Of a stretch of DNA of 64,000 nt, positions 1 to 11,023 are shown piece after piece. The stretch covers positions 34,138,369 to 34,202,368 of the forward strand of contig NC_087064.1 of the NCBI RefSeq assembly GCF_963678635.1, read 5' to 3'. Source of the stretch: Symsagittifera roscoffensis (lineage: Eukaryota > Xenacoelomorpha > Acoela > Convolutidae). The notes under the pieces are model-generated. The model saw only the letters and a program-made list of their open reading frames with translations, was not told where the DNA came from and searched no databases. Position 1 is the stretch's first letter; the number at the start of each line of letters is the position of its first letter. The position numbers were made by a program, and so were the translations under genes.

Positions 1-330
1 CTAGCTCAGCTTTTAATTGTTCATATGCAAGTTCAGTTTTGAACAAAACTCGGAATATACTTACAGTTTGCTGAATCCACTTACATTTGTGGATTCCGCG
101 TACATTTTGCGGAATCCATTTACAGTTGCGGAATCCAGAACAACTAGCTATATTTGCTTGTTGCGGAATCCGCAACAAAACAATTGTGCCGACAAAAATT
201 ACGTTACAAGTATATGTATGCGGAATCCACTGAAGTTTTGTTTGTGGACTCCACTCACTTTTTGGAACATATTTTAAGACTTGTCTCTGGAATCCAGGAA
301 CATACAGACACAAAATTGTGCTCCTATCCA
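1..330. repeat. Degenerate GGAATCC-type short tandem repeat
   Basis: The motif GGAATCC, or its complement GGATTCC, recurs at least six times in about 270 bases. It often sits in a ~20-base frame such as CGGAATCCATTTACAGTTG and its variants. The spacing becomes irregular toward the right. The short open frames here contain the repeated peptide RNP/ESA and are by-products of the repeat, not genes. Bases 331-584 show nothing recognisable. Confidence 0.6.
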
Positions 331-899
331 GTGCACAGTTTGGCCTCATAATGCTATTTGTTCCCTCCGCCGTAGATGAGGTGTGAAGAAAAACCGTTGA
401 ACTCAATCGTTTATTTAGTTGACATTATTGATTATTGTTCCGATCGGTATTAATAGGGTTTTGCTGTTCCATTTTTTTCTGTTACTAAATTGCTATGATC
501 ACAAAGTTCTGTGTTTGAAACATAAAATAAGCGAGTGATATAATCTTAAGGTCAACATATCTTAAAGTCTCTCCGCGTCCAAGCTGTGGTACCTTGATTA
601 AATTCTGGAAAACTAAGATCAAGACATTAAATTATCGTGGGATATAGAGGTTTGAATAGTTCACGTCTCGATTTTCTAACATGTGTTCGGGAAATTCTCG
701 ATTTTTTTGGACAAGAAAATATTATAATTTCCAAGTTACGTTTAATACTCGACGACGTCGGTTTTTGTTTAGCCAGCATTGGATGTCTGAATCTTAATGT
801 CCCTGCTGATAATCTCGATCTGAGGGTTTCGGCTGAAATTTGACTCCTTTCGGTCAGGGTCTTGAGAGTAAGAAGTCCTTTATCATGTGAGATTGTTTT

Positions 900-1600
900 C
901 TTGAGTACCAACCATTGATCAGCTCATTTGGCCAGGTTCTCCAACAAACCCTTGTTGTGAGGAGTCTCGTCAACCGAGGTAGTTTGCCCTCCAAATTATA
1001 GGGACACCGATGGCCTGGATTGAACCTTTCGGACCTTTTTTGTTCTGGCGCGACTGTCACACTGCTCTCGACGCTGTTTGGCCGAAATTAGTCCCATTCA
1101 AACTGTTGATTATCAACATCCACACGTGATGATAGACGTAGCGGCGATATATATTTCCGTATTCGGTTTCCGACCAAATGGTAATTCAAATAGAAAAAAC
1201 CCCGTAACATGTTTTTTGTGACTCGAAAATCTTCAATAATGTGTCAAAAAATATCCTGAGTATTAATATAATTCGGGCTTAGTTTAACTGCCTCCAATCT
1301 ACGTTAAAAGTCTTGGTTGAGCTTTCCACCAAACTACAACCCCGTTGATCCCCAATAGGACATAACTCGGTCAACTTGTTTTTAAACCCAGATTATTGGT
1401 ATGTTTTGATTGGTTTGGGAAATACTCGGCCAACTTGTTTTTAAACCCAGAATATAGTGTGGGATAAAACCTTCCGAAATTTTGATGACTTTCTTACCTC
1501 CAGTCGACCGTGTGTGCATGGCTGAAGCATATTTGGAAAACTGGTCGATTGCTGGATGTAAATTTAAATACCTAAAGGATCTTGTAGAAGACTGGCTCAT
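900..1600 (-). pseudogene. Integrase fragment of copy C
   Basis: The minus-strand frame near 1590-1490 reads AIDQFSKYASAM followed by STGGKK, matching the AIDRFSKFPSVKV...TSGKS stretch of the copy B integrase catalytic core. Flanking frames are broken. The DD35E residues cannot all be followed, so this is a non-functional fragment that only marks the 3' part of pol in this remnant. Confidence 0.6.
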
Positions 1601-2985
1601 TTGAACTGGACTACTTTGTTCGGTCCTTGTATCCTAAGTAGAGATTGATAGGAATCAAATCTGATATTAGATTTTAGGTTCTTACCGAATTTGGTACAAT
1701 GTGGGCAACCTTTACCTATTTGCATGATATTTTGGCGCAACCGAGGTCACCAAATATACTGAGCGGCATCGACCGTCGCTAGTTTTTCAGCGTGAGGTCG
1801 GTGAAGTCGAACCAGGATCACCTTCTGCAAAACATTCGGAAGAGCTATCCGATTATTCACCACAATACATCTGTCAACTACCGTCGAAAACTGTCAGAAA
1901 GACTTGAGATATGCATTAATCCTACTGAACCCTCCGTAGTCGTTGTTAATAAGAGCCCGTTTCATCAGGCGAAGGATAGGATCTTCATCTGTGATCTCTG
2001 CCAGCATGTCCGCATCGAGGATTACCACCAGACCTGACAGCGACATCCTAACTGGAGCGATGATCGAAATCTTCAAGATGCCCAAGCCGAGCACCTGTTC
2101 CCATTGACGGCGATCTGGGCGACTCTTTCCTGCTATCAGTCTGCGTGATTGAAATTTGGCGAGTATTCGGGCTTACACTACCTTTAGTGCTGCTGATCTA
2201 TCAGCGGATGACTTTCTCCGCGGACGAACTGCCCCGATCTTGTTGTTTGGCGAGACCTGTTCACTGTGGGCTTAGGTCCATTCAAGGTGACGAACTGATT
2301 TAAAAGGCGTTTGAAGCTATCGTCTCTGTTAGCAGACTGATACTTTCCACTCTGACAAAGGAAAAAAATTAATGAAAAAGATGCCGCAAACTTCAAGTTT
2401 AGTGAAATACAGAAATCGATCCGCTAATAGACGAGAAAGCAAATTGAGACTGATAGCTTGAGAGGGATTTGCTAAAATGGCAGCAATTTCGAAAACATGC
2501 TGGGGAAGAGGCAATTGCGCATAAAATAGGCAGGCTGCAGTCTGATTGGACAAGATTTCGTGAACAAATTAGCCCGCCCTGTTACAGTAGTTTGGCTTGT
2601 GGATAACTCTGCTCTGATTGGTTGAAAAAAATCTCGTTTGATAAGCAGCCCCCTTGTAGCGATCTGACGTTTGCACATAAATCTGAATAGTCCAAAGGAA
2701 TTACATCATATTTGACGCTCTCTGGCGACATAGCACCAGTATGAATACTGACACCTGATTGGTCCAAGTTTGCAGAATCGGGTATTATGTTCCGGCAAAG
2801 GTTATGCTGAGTACTGGACTTTTGATTAATTGGAGAAGCGATCGATATAGACTTTCAACTATAACATTGTATAACTGGTTCGTGAATGAGAGTGTTACGG
2901 GGCAATTGGCTTCTGGTTGAATGATGTCAACGAAAACGTCTAGAAAATTGCACGCATCGAAAATTTTGCTAATGCACTTGACCAA

Positions 2986-3514
2986 TTATTTTTCGTCAAA
3001 ATTACTTGGTAATGGTGCCTCGAATTTAGGAAAACGGGATAAATAGCCAAGTATTCCTAGTTTACAAACCGAGTGTTGGGTGATTTTGAAATTGAACGGT
3101 AATAATTGATTTGCCCAGAGTACCAGGCGAGACTGGTGGGTTTTGTTTTCCCTGTTCGTTTTTAGTTTCAAAATAATTGCTTTATGGTGTGTTAGTATCT
3201 CAAAATGAATTCTCATAAGTAATTACAAAATTATTCACAGGAACAGACTATAGCGATCAACTCGAGCTCGTTCTCGCTGAATTTTTGCTAGTCGTTCAGA
3301 AGGCGCGAAATGAAGCGATTGGTTCCCATACCTCTTTTTTGGTTTCTTGTTCACGGGCAGCGCCCAGACCACTATGGCTGGCATCACACTTGACTCCAGT
3401 CCTGCTATTTTGGTCGTAATGATGCATCATCTCACTGTGAGCGATAAGCCCGAGAATGATTTTGAAAGCGGATTTTTGACTTTCGCCCATTCGAATTTGA
3501 TTTTGATACTGCAT
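2986..3514 (-). pseudogene. RNase H fragment of copy C
   Basis: Two minus-strand frames match the RT-linked RNase H of copies A and B. Bases 3514-3296 carry the VKCDASHSGLGA motif with the first catalytic Asp. Bases 3216-2986 carry HHKAI, NKTHQSRL, ANQLLPFNFKI and GILGYLSRFP, counterparts of DHKAL, NKTYQSRL, DRLLPYQFNI and GIVDYLSRDP. The catalytic Asp of DHKAL has become His (THHKAI), and the parts lie in different frames, so the enzyme is dead. Confidence 0.75.
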
Positions 3515-3599
3515 TTCAGAGATGGACGGAGTTGGTCGGATTGGACCAACAGTTTAGGTAGAAATTTCTAAAGATGGTTCAAATTGCCTATAAACGATC

Positions 3600-4290
3600 T
3601 GAGCTGCTTCAGGGTTTTGGGAGGTTTGAAAGCTAGAACTCTATCTGTTTTCGATCTCTTCGACGATAAACTTCTGAATTGATATCGAATCCCAACCAGG
3701 AGAAACGAATGAAGAAAAATTCACTCCTTGACAGTTTGAGATACAACAATTCTTCATCTTGGCGGACGAAAACTTCCTCGACTAAATGGTTGTGCTCAAT
3801 TAATCAACCTTTGGAAACTACAAGAAAGTCATCCAAGAAGCAGAAAGCTCCTGTGAATCCTTGTACTGTACTGTCCGTTGCCTTTTGAAATTTTTTGGGC
3901 ATGTAAGACCATAAAAACCGGTCCTGAATCTGTAAGTGCCCGTATGTTTACCGCATTTGTTTTCGAAACTACGATGGCTTCTGACTTCGTCACTCAATTT
4001 GATCTGACTAAAGGCTTATTTATGATCCAAAGATGTGAACCAAACATCACCACTCATTTTCGATCTAATAATTTTGGCAGCAGAGTCCAAAAGCTCCAAA
4101 AAATTTGGCATATAGGTTTTTTATGGATCTGGTCATTCATGGGTTTCGCATCCATAGCTAGCTTCACCGTGTCATCCTGTTTGGCCGTAATCACTATCAG
4201 AGAAATGAAGTGTTCGCTCGTACACTTATTTAGTTTCATGATATGCCATTCGTTTAAGATTTCACAAATTTCTCCCACATTCCTTTGAAT
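3600..4290 (-). pseudogene. Reverse transcriptase fragment of copy C
   Basis: The minus frame from 4278 reads LNKCTSEHFISLIVITAKQDD, then VKLAMDAKP, matching the RT N-terminal part of copies A and B (LDKCTSDCFIAPIVITVK, KLAMDAKP). Around 3822-3850 the minus strand still encodes FCFLDD, the metal-binding double Asp of the palm. Frames between are broken. Confidence 0.7.
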
Positions 4291-4526
4291 ATGCGGAGCA
4301 CGGCGCCCCTTTTCTTGGATTGAGATTAGAGTTGACTCGAATGTAGAGAAGACTTGGTGAATTTTTGGCGATCGAAATTATGTGTCCGAAGCTCTTGTCA
4401 TAAAACTCTCTCAGGTGTTCAGAATTTTGAATCTGGCTCACTAGGGTGACTACGCCAACATGTGGACTTTGCCTCCTGACTCGCGTTGTGCGTACTCCTG
4501 ATTTTGACTCAAGGTTAAAAATGCAT

Positions 4527-4763
4527 CTAAATGCATCTGTCACTGTTCCCTGATACTAGAAACTGGGCAGATTTTACGTTCCAGCACAAGACGAGACGTC
4601 GGTAATTAGTACCAAATAACCCAATTCGTCTTCGATTATAGTCAACATACTCTGTATCTATTGGGCACTCGTGCTCATCGAGAATGTGGAGGGATGGGTC
4701 GGAGTTGAAGATCAATTCCGCTGTGTGGTTTCTAACAAAGGAAGCGGGGCTGCCCGTGTCCAC
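4527..4763 (-). pseudogene. Aspartic protease fragment of copy C
   Basis: The frame begins with MDTGSPASF, the retroviral-type protease active-site DTG. It continues with EYVDYNRRRIGLFGTN and VKSAQFLVSGNSDRCI, matching the FVDYNKQPISILGALKTN and KGATFLVSERKTRCIMG stretches of copy B. It is the best-preserved segment of copy C but is isolated by stops on both sides. Confidence 0.75.
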
Positions 4764-5299
4764 CGTCGCCTTGAAAACATGTTAGCACAAGGTAAGAATT
4801 TGAATACAGCGGACATTTCCAGTCGCTCCGTTAATTACCTCCAGTTTCTTAACAGTTGCAGTTTGCGTTGGAATGGGAGTTTCGGGTCTTGGAAGACCGT
4901 GGATATTTAAAACGGCTAGCTTAGACTCGCTGTCGGATTCAATGAAATAATAAGCTTCCTCGGTCGTCTCGTCTGACTCTGCATCAACGTTTGCTACACT
5001 TTAGAAATAACAGCATTTGGTTAACTGAACCTCCTGGCTACAATTTTGGAACGTCAAATTCTGTGATGGACAGGACTGTCTATGGTTCGACGTGAAGTTA
5101 TTTCCATAAAAAACATGGTTCTGCGTCTTTGAAATTCCATCCCTTGGGGAGAATTGGATTTGAGTGCGCCTGATTGATCCTGTCTGAAAGCTTCTTGCTT
5201 TGTACCGAAAACTTTACTCGGGTTCCTGCTTTATTCGGAAACTTTGTGAGGAACTTTGACCCAGTTAGGTCGAACTGCCCGAATGCGAATAGTTCACGA

Positions 5300-5847
5300 G
5301 CTGTTTCTGCAGACTAGATGCAGTTTGTGACCCTTTTGATGGAAAAAGGGCAGACTTCAGAGTCCCTTCAGGAGTAACACGTAAACGTATACACAAATCT
5401 CGCTGTATATCCTCAAGGCGCGTTTTAGCTGCGAATATGTCTCTTACTACTTCCTTCTCTTGAGCGATCTTTCAACCGCACAGGGCTGCCTGGCCCGTCA
5501 GTCGGAGAAAGAACGAATCTAAGCTCTCACGCTCTGAATGGACTGCATTCTAGACTTGTAGTCGTTCAAGGATCTAGTTTTTTTCAGTCTTAATTAAAAA
5601 CTCACAGTCATAGAAAAAATCAGTTTGGAATGAAATTTCGCTGAGGTTTGTGTGGGAATAATTTTGAAGGAATCGTTTTCTGCCCTCGGTACTTAGTTAG
5701 AGAAAAAATCTCGATTTGATTTTTTGATCTGCTTCTTAAAGTTAAACACCAACTGCTGGGCGGATCCGAGGTAGGTTTGGGCCAAAATGTGGTTACTCCT
5801 AGTAAATCTGTTCGGTCGTCCGAGACCGAAACTGCTAGCTGCGCCAT
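5300..5847 (-). pseudogene. gag start of copy C
   Basis: The minus-strand ATG at 5847-5845 opens MAQLAVSVSDDRTDLLG, followed by FWPKPTSDPPSSW. Copies A and B begin MAQPAGFAAQDNRTDMG, then ASANLDPPWQF. The ATG again abuts the LTR (CACATGGCGCAGC), as in A and B. The frame then degenerates. A second copy made by the 10-kb tandem duplication lies at 15514-16040. Confidence 0.75.
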
Positions 5848-6333
5848 GTGGTACCTCGAGGAAAGTGGAAAACTAAGATCAAGACTTTAGCTCATCTTGT
5901 GATATAGAAATAAGTATGATAGATATATAGTAAATGTCATGACAATTGAATCGTTAATATCAACTTAAATCGTACATATGTAGATAGAGAATGAGTACAC
6001 AGAATAGCATCTACTTAAGTAGCGGTTTGGCAGATACCTTGCTATCAGAGACCTTGTTCGTCAGCGGTTTGGCAGAGACCTTGTTCGTCCGAGACCTTGT
6101 TATCCAAATGAAACATACTTGAATAAGATAATTATGACGTAATAGCATTCATAGAATCAACAGTATACCACACAAATAAAAAAATCTGGTTTTAAAGTTT
6201 TGTTTCAAAGCTTGCTTCACAATAATAAATGTGGGACAAAACTTCTGGCTATTTGTTTATCTTACATCTGTTTCGCTTTGTTTGGTGCAAATAATTTTTC
6301 CCTTATTTTTTTGCAGAACTGTAGATGAAAAAA

Positions 6334-6383
6334 TGGATTTCCTTTTTTTAATAATTTTGCTTCATAACGCCATCGGCCAGCGG
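6334..6383 (+). CDS. Possible first exon with signal peptide, unit 1
   Basis: An ATG opens MDFLFLII and further hydrophobic residues, and stops at a donor-like G|GTGAGA. It lies just after a polypyrimidine tract ending in TTTTTTTGCAG (about 6317). Unit 1 has one extra T compared with unit 2, which changes the frame after MDFLFLII, so this copy may be broken. The product is unknown. The exon reading is inference from splice-like signals and from comparison with unit 2. Confidence 0.2.
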
Positions 6384-7246
6384 TGAGACGACATTCCCGT
6401 ATAATCTTTTGCGATCTGTTTCAGTTTGTTTTAGGCAATTTTTCTTCGGAATAATTTGTAGAATCAGGAGATGGAATCAGGAGATGTTGGAAAATGAGAA
6501 AAACGGTAAAAAAAATTTTATGTGTCTTAAGCAGTTTGATGGAAAAATTGATTTCTTTTTAAAATGCTACCACGGGCAAAAACAACAAAAAGAAATATAT
6601 GTGGGATTATTCAAGCCAATCACATGTCTCTATTTCAGTTTTAGAAAAAATCTTGGTCGGATTAGTTTCCTCTTGATGCATTTTTGTTTAGTTATCTTTT
6701 GACATCTTAAGCGAGGTTTGAAATAATCTCCTATCTTCAAAATTAGTCAATCATACCTTTTTCGGAATGAAGTATAACTTCAAAAATCTATATTTGAAGC
6801 CTGAAAATTTATATTGCTTTGTAAATTAGGACTCAATTGGTCACCACGGGCTATAAAAACGGTGATTTGCCTACCTCTTTTGTGGAATGTAAAAAACTTT
6901 CGGTTTTTGCTTTGCTTGATCCGAGCAGAAAAAAAAGATTTTATTTTGTTGTGACTAGAAAGTAATTGAACATCTTTTCGGGAGTAAACGATAAAAATAC
7001 TAGACAAAAATTTAAAATGCGTTGTTATCTTGAAAATGCGTATTTATCTTTTAAAATTGAAAAAGAAGCAAGGATAGATTTGAAAGAAACTAAAAAATTA
7101 TAGTGTCCTTTCTACGTATATGTCGTAGTACTGAGGTGAATAAAAGTTTTTATGATAGGTACTTGAAATTGAGCCTGAAAATTTATCACAATCGTTGGTA
7201 TACTACAAACCAATTAAACCTTTTTACTGTAGATTTGTTTATTCAG

Positions 7247-7521
7247 ACTGCACCAAAATCGAGTCTCTTGCACTTAAGAATGGTGGCAAATCAGTTTAAG
7301 ACCAGCTATCTTTGCGCTATGGAATGTTACCGTATCTGTAAACTTTTTAATTTCAATTGTAGGAACCTATTTTTAACTGTTATAACTAATCCAACGGTTA
7401 TTTAGGTCTCAAATTGTCCTAAATCATGACTTAATTGTAGAAGAAAAAAATATTTTACTTCCAGCACTTGGACGTGATATTACTGACCGGTTGTCACAAG
7501 ATACTTGCAGAAACAAAACAA
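7247..7521 (+). CDS. Candidate exon pair, cysteine-containing secreted protein, unit 1
   Basis: Two possible exons are 7247-7358 and 7465-7521. The first follows a pyrimidine-rich stretch ending ATTCAG and ends at a GTAGGA donor. It encodes KTSYLCAMECYRICKLFNFN, whose C-x3-C-x3-C-K-x-F-N-F-N spacing resembles the core of PAN/apple domains (family resemblance only). The second exon follows TTACTTCCAG, joins in phase, and encodes LGRDITDRLSQDTCRNKT. Exon lengths (112 and 57 nt) and phase are the same in unit 2. Without splicing, the first block also lies in a continuous frame 7103-7405. No full gene model could be built. Confidence 0.3.
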
Positions 7522-7769
7522 GTAAAACACATCAATAATTTGCAGTGTTTTCATCTTGTTTCATTTCTTAAACGAAAAAAGTGTATACCGCGATGTGACA
7601 AATTTTTGGTCTTAAAATTTGAATATATGAATAAAAAATTTTACATTACATTTTTTCCAATAATCGTGATTTTTTAAAGCCACAAAATCACAAAATATGT
7701 CTTCTTTTCTCAATTGGTCCATAATTAATATATTTACTAGCCAGACTTTTTTGAGCTACGTTTTTAAGA

Positions 7770-7990
7770 GTCTATAAACGTAGTTCAGACGCATATATAG
7801 ATCGCATGAGTTTTTGTTTTCGTCTTTGTTCAGGAAAAGTCTACCTAGGCTCAAATTTAACTTTTTAGCGACTTGACTTGTGATTTTTCTTAAGTTCAGT
7901 GCAATTCTTTTGTTAAGAGGAAGGAAAACTCCACTATCGAACAGACAAAGTGTAAAAGTGACAAAAAACGTGATCGACTTCCAGTTTCGC
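7770..7990 (-). repeat. Dispersed block shared with the 1.7-kb array (unit 1)
   Basis: The block runs from the TATATAGATCGC region to AACTCCACTATCGAACAG (about 7929-7946). It matches, in inverse orientation, each unit of the tandem array at 59605-64000. Shared landmarks are a TATATA motif followed by GTCTGAACTAC, and AACTCCACTATCGAACAG. The same block in unit 2 is at about 17905-18125. Confidence 0.7.
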
Positions 7991-8559
7991 GAGTGGAATT
8001 TATTTTTCAGTTTTCCCAGCAAAATTCAAAATCAACTTATTGATCCAGTGTTCTCAAATCGAGTGATTTTTATCATAGAGCTCCAACCATAAATTTTTCT
8101 TGAAGTTCAAAGAACACTAAGGGCATCAAAAGTCAGTATTTGTTGTTTAGTTAGTTGCTTCATTAACTCTTGTCCAACTGTCCGTGACTATGATTTTGCC
8201 ATATCAAATCAACAACTGAAACGTCATTTCATGAGTTGGTAATCGTAGACAACAATGAAAACAAGGTGTCTGACAATCTTATATAATAATTGAAGGTCAG
8301 AATGCGCTATGGACGCAATGTTTTAAATTTTCTGTCGGGCGCAACGTTTAAGAACGCTTAGATCAAAATGTTTAAGAATCATTCTGAGCAAACATCGTGC
8401 TTAATGTTCAAGCGGCGTTAAAAGGATTTTTTAAAGATTTTTCAATCATTTTAAACTCTTTAACAAGTTGAAATTGGTTCAGTTTCAATGCTAGACAGTA
8501 TCTGCCCAATTTTGAACAAAATTATGCGTTTGTAGTATATTTTAGTCTGAACGGAATCA

Positions 8560-9195
8560 CCTACAAACAGCAACCTCCATAATTACAGAAACCATTTTTT
8601 AGCAAACCGATTCGCGCTATGAAAAAACTCAATGTCTTTTAAATTTTCATCGCTTGGCCAGCCTGCTTAAAAAAACTCTTTCGCGACCAAATTCAGTTTA
8701 TGAAACAAATTGGTGTTTTTCAAATCAACATCTCATTGGTTGAACAGTGGCTCAAAAAATATAAACGTTTTCCAACTGACTCCCTTCATGAAGTAGTTTC
8801 GAATATTTTCAAACCTTCTGCTTGAAAAGCTTGCTTAGAAGAACTTGAGCGTTTCGAAAAACGTTTTGAACTATGAAATATTTTGAATAATTCAAAGTTT
8901 CATCAGTTGAATGGCTCCAATTCAAAAACTGAAAATGTTCGCGAACCAATTCAGTCTATGAAATAACTTTAAAATTTTTTAAAGTTTCAAAGCTGGAATC
9001 TCTTCCTTAGAAAAAACTTCAGCTTTTCGCTAACCGATTTAATCTATTAAATAAATAAAAATATTGCTATAAAAATAAAATATAAGCTTGCTTATAAAAA
9101 CTTAAGCTTTTCGAGAACCTTTTCAATCTATGAATAAGTTAAGAATTTGTATCAAAAGTTTCATCGGTTAAGTGGCTCCAGTAAAAAAAATAATC
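8560..9195. repeat. Degenerate ~100-bp tandem repeats, unit 1
   Basis: Roughly six imperfect copies share the elements GCTTGCTTA-AAAAACTT, TTTTCG-GAACCGATT, CAGTCTATGAAATAA, TTTCATCGGTTGA and GTGGCTCCA. Copies differ by many indels. No gene is seen. The equivalent block in unit 2 spans about 18690-19320. Confidence 0.6.
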
Positions 9196-9199
9196 TCCG

Positions 9200-9950
9200 A
9201 ATAGGCTCCAATTGGAAGTAGAGTACATATGTACTCCAGGTCCAATTTTTCGTAGACGATAATCAACATAATCATATTACGCATCCCACGCTGTCCTATA
9301 ATGTTTTCCGTGCTTTCCAGCAAGCACTCGGCAATTTAGTGTGCCGTACGCGTTTTCCAGTGGGTGCATCGTTTACTACATGGCGTTAAGTTTTCACTCG
9401 CAACCAATTCACTGTAATTCCCTCCAGTACCGTACAGAACGCCCGTCGTTGGTTGCAAATCAATGAGCTAGAGCACATACTCATAAAGCTCCAGATTGAA
9501 GGCCATCGCCGTACAAGATTTAGCCGAAGTCTTTGTTCGTCGAAATCATTACCTGAATGGAAGTTGTTACAATTAAAAAGCATTCTCCTGGTGTGGTGTG
9601 AGAGGTGTGAAAATTTAAAAAAGCCAACGACTCTAATCGCAACCTCGCCGTGGACAGGTAAAAAATTGATAAAGTGGGTCACCGGTAACGCTAAAAACGC
9701 TATGGCAGAATTTGCGTATCGCTAAAGTAAATATACAGACCATTTTAAAACCTAACAGCACAAAAATTCCAAACGCGGACAATAAATCTTATTATAATTT
9801 ACTCCTCCCTGCCTTAAACAATAAATCTTATTATAATTTACGCCTCCCTGCCTTAAACATCTGTTATACCCTCACTAGTTCCCTGAAAGGTAAACTCTAT
9901 TTAAGTCTGAAACGTCTAACCTTGCTTTGAATAAGACAGTTCAAATAGCA
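9200..9950. other. Relatively GC-rich unassigned stretch, unit 1
   Basis: The block 9230-9720 is less AT-rich than its surroundings and has frames of 90-98 codons open on both strands (9453-9725 plus, 9386-9682 minus). Neither resembles a family I know. The same sequence in unit 2 (19350-20280) is interrupted by a 423-bp insertion. It may be a decayed gene or transposon fragment. Confidence 0.3.
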
Positions 9951-10390
9951 AGTTAAATTCAATCTATATGTTTAAGTCCGGCTGACGATGACCTCGAATC
10001 ATTTGAGAGACAGTCCCTTATTTAAACTATTGCATATGATTGTGCTTATAAATAGACACTTATTTAATCATCAGACTTCTATTTATTAATAAATATAGAT
10101 TTTTAGCAATGTATGATTACCAACTGGTTGTTTTAGCATGGTCCATTACTTTTGGATATTTTACTACAAAATCCGTAAAGATAGCTTTACCTTCTTTTTC
10201 AATAATTGAGTCTCTCAAATTTGCTCCCCTTTGTTTTTCATCTCGTTTTCTTTCTGATCATCTGAGCTTTTGTCCTCCTTTGGTACTTTTTTGTCGAGGT
10301 TTTTTTTCGTTGTATCGTTTATTCGGAATATCTTGTGGCTGTTAGTTTTTGAAAATTTTTATTTTTTTGTCATGTTGTCCTGCTTGTATT

Positions 10391-11023
10391 TCACGTTCTT
10401 TTTGGAACTTCATCGAATTTCCACGGACCGGGGAGATAGATTGCAGAATGTTCATTGCTGCCTCGAAGTTTTTGCTCAATGGTTCCTTTGTTTTTTTTCG
10501 GCCTGTCTAGAATACATCTGGAACTTGTTGGTCTTTGTGGTGAGTGGGTGTGCAATGTGAGCTCTGTGGTTGTAAGTGTGACTCTCGCATTTTCTGGCGT
10601 GGATGTATCAATTTGGATTTTTGTACAGATGATTTCGTTTAAAATGTTTTGAGGCGTTATGGTCTTTTTTGAATCCGTTGGTGGATTATCTTGTTTTGAT
10701 GCGGTATCGTCGGGAGTTTTGGTATTAATGTCGGTCTCCTCGATGTTGCATACTGCTAGCCCATTTTGGCATCGATACAAAAGCTTTGAATAACTTTTGT
10801 GGCCCCTGCGGTTCATCGAATGCTGAAAAACTTCCTGGATCGAATTTGGTGGCGATCGTATTGGACTGGTGGTTGTGGCGGTTTCTTTCGAGGGTAATAC
10901 CTCGGTACTTTTGCTTTCGGTTGTCTTTGACCCTGAATCACGAGGTTTAGCTGATGATAGACGTTTATAAGCTACAAAGTTATTTAGCAGTCTACATTTA
11001 GAACCTTGAGTCTGGTATAAAGG
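10391..11023 (-). CDS. K/T/S-rich open frame, unit 1 (unknown)
   Basis: The minus frame is open from the codon after a TGA at 11026-11024 to a stop at 10391, 210 codons. Its first in-frame ATG is at about 10816. It reads GSKCRLLNNFVAYKRLSSAK, then a Thr/Ser/Lys-rich stretch, then PPNSIQEVFQHSMNRRGHKS, SKLLYRCQNGLAVCNIEE and a Thr/Pro-rich linker. It then runs through an A8 tract (about 10491-10498) into a frame unlike the one that continues longest in unit 2. A single-base change in that tract would reconnect it to a Lys-rich tail. No domain is recognised. It could be an exon of a host gene or an ORF1-like protein of a retroelement. Confidence 0.3.
   Translation of the reverse strand, partial: PLYQTQGSKCRLLNNFVAYKRLSSAKPRDSGSKTTESKSTEVLPSKETATTTSPIRSPPNSIQEVFQHSMNRRGHKSYSKLLYRCQNGLAVCNIEETDINTKTPDDTASKQDNPPTDSKKTITPQNILNEIICTKIQIDTSTPENARVTLTTTELTLHTHSPQRPTSSRCILDRPKKNKGTIEQKLRGSNEHSAIYLPGPWKFDEVPKRT

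Larger units (their letters stand above)
585..5942 (-). mobile_element. Ty3/Gypsy retrotransposon copy C, ancient remnant
   Basis: On the minus strand the order gag start (5847), protease (about 4760), reverse transcriptase (about 4280-3600), RNase H (about 3510-3000) and integrase (about 1600-900) follows that of copies A and B in this window. It is riddled with stops and frameshifts. At the left end, bases 585-660 (TGTGGTACC, then GGAAAACTAAGATCAAGAC) match bases 5847-5925 just outside the gag start, so pieces of both LTRs survive. The outer limit of the right LTR is uncertain; 5942, at a TGACA, is one candidate. It belongs to a subfamily clearly diverged from A and B. The right 600 bases are the start of the 10-kb tandem duplication. 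Confidence 0.85.

Noticed and set aside
17-351. Short protein with repeated RNP motifs
   Set aside because: The peptide repeat merely reflects the GGAATCC DNA repeat, and two overlapping frames show it equally.
3878-4288. 136-codon plus-strand frame
   Set aside because: It is the antisense of the decayed reverse transcriptase of copy C; the minus strand carries the recognisable RT motifs.
9386-9725. Overlapping ~90-codon genes on both strands
   Set aside because: Both frames are open, but neither resembles a known family. The unit 2 copy is interrupted by the MITE, and no splice or start signals stand out.
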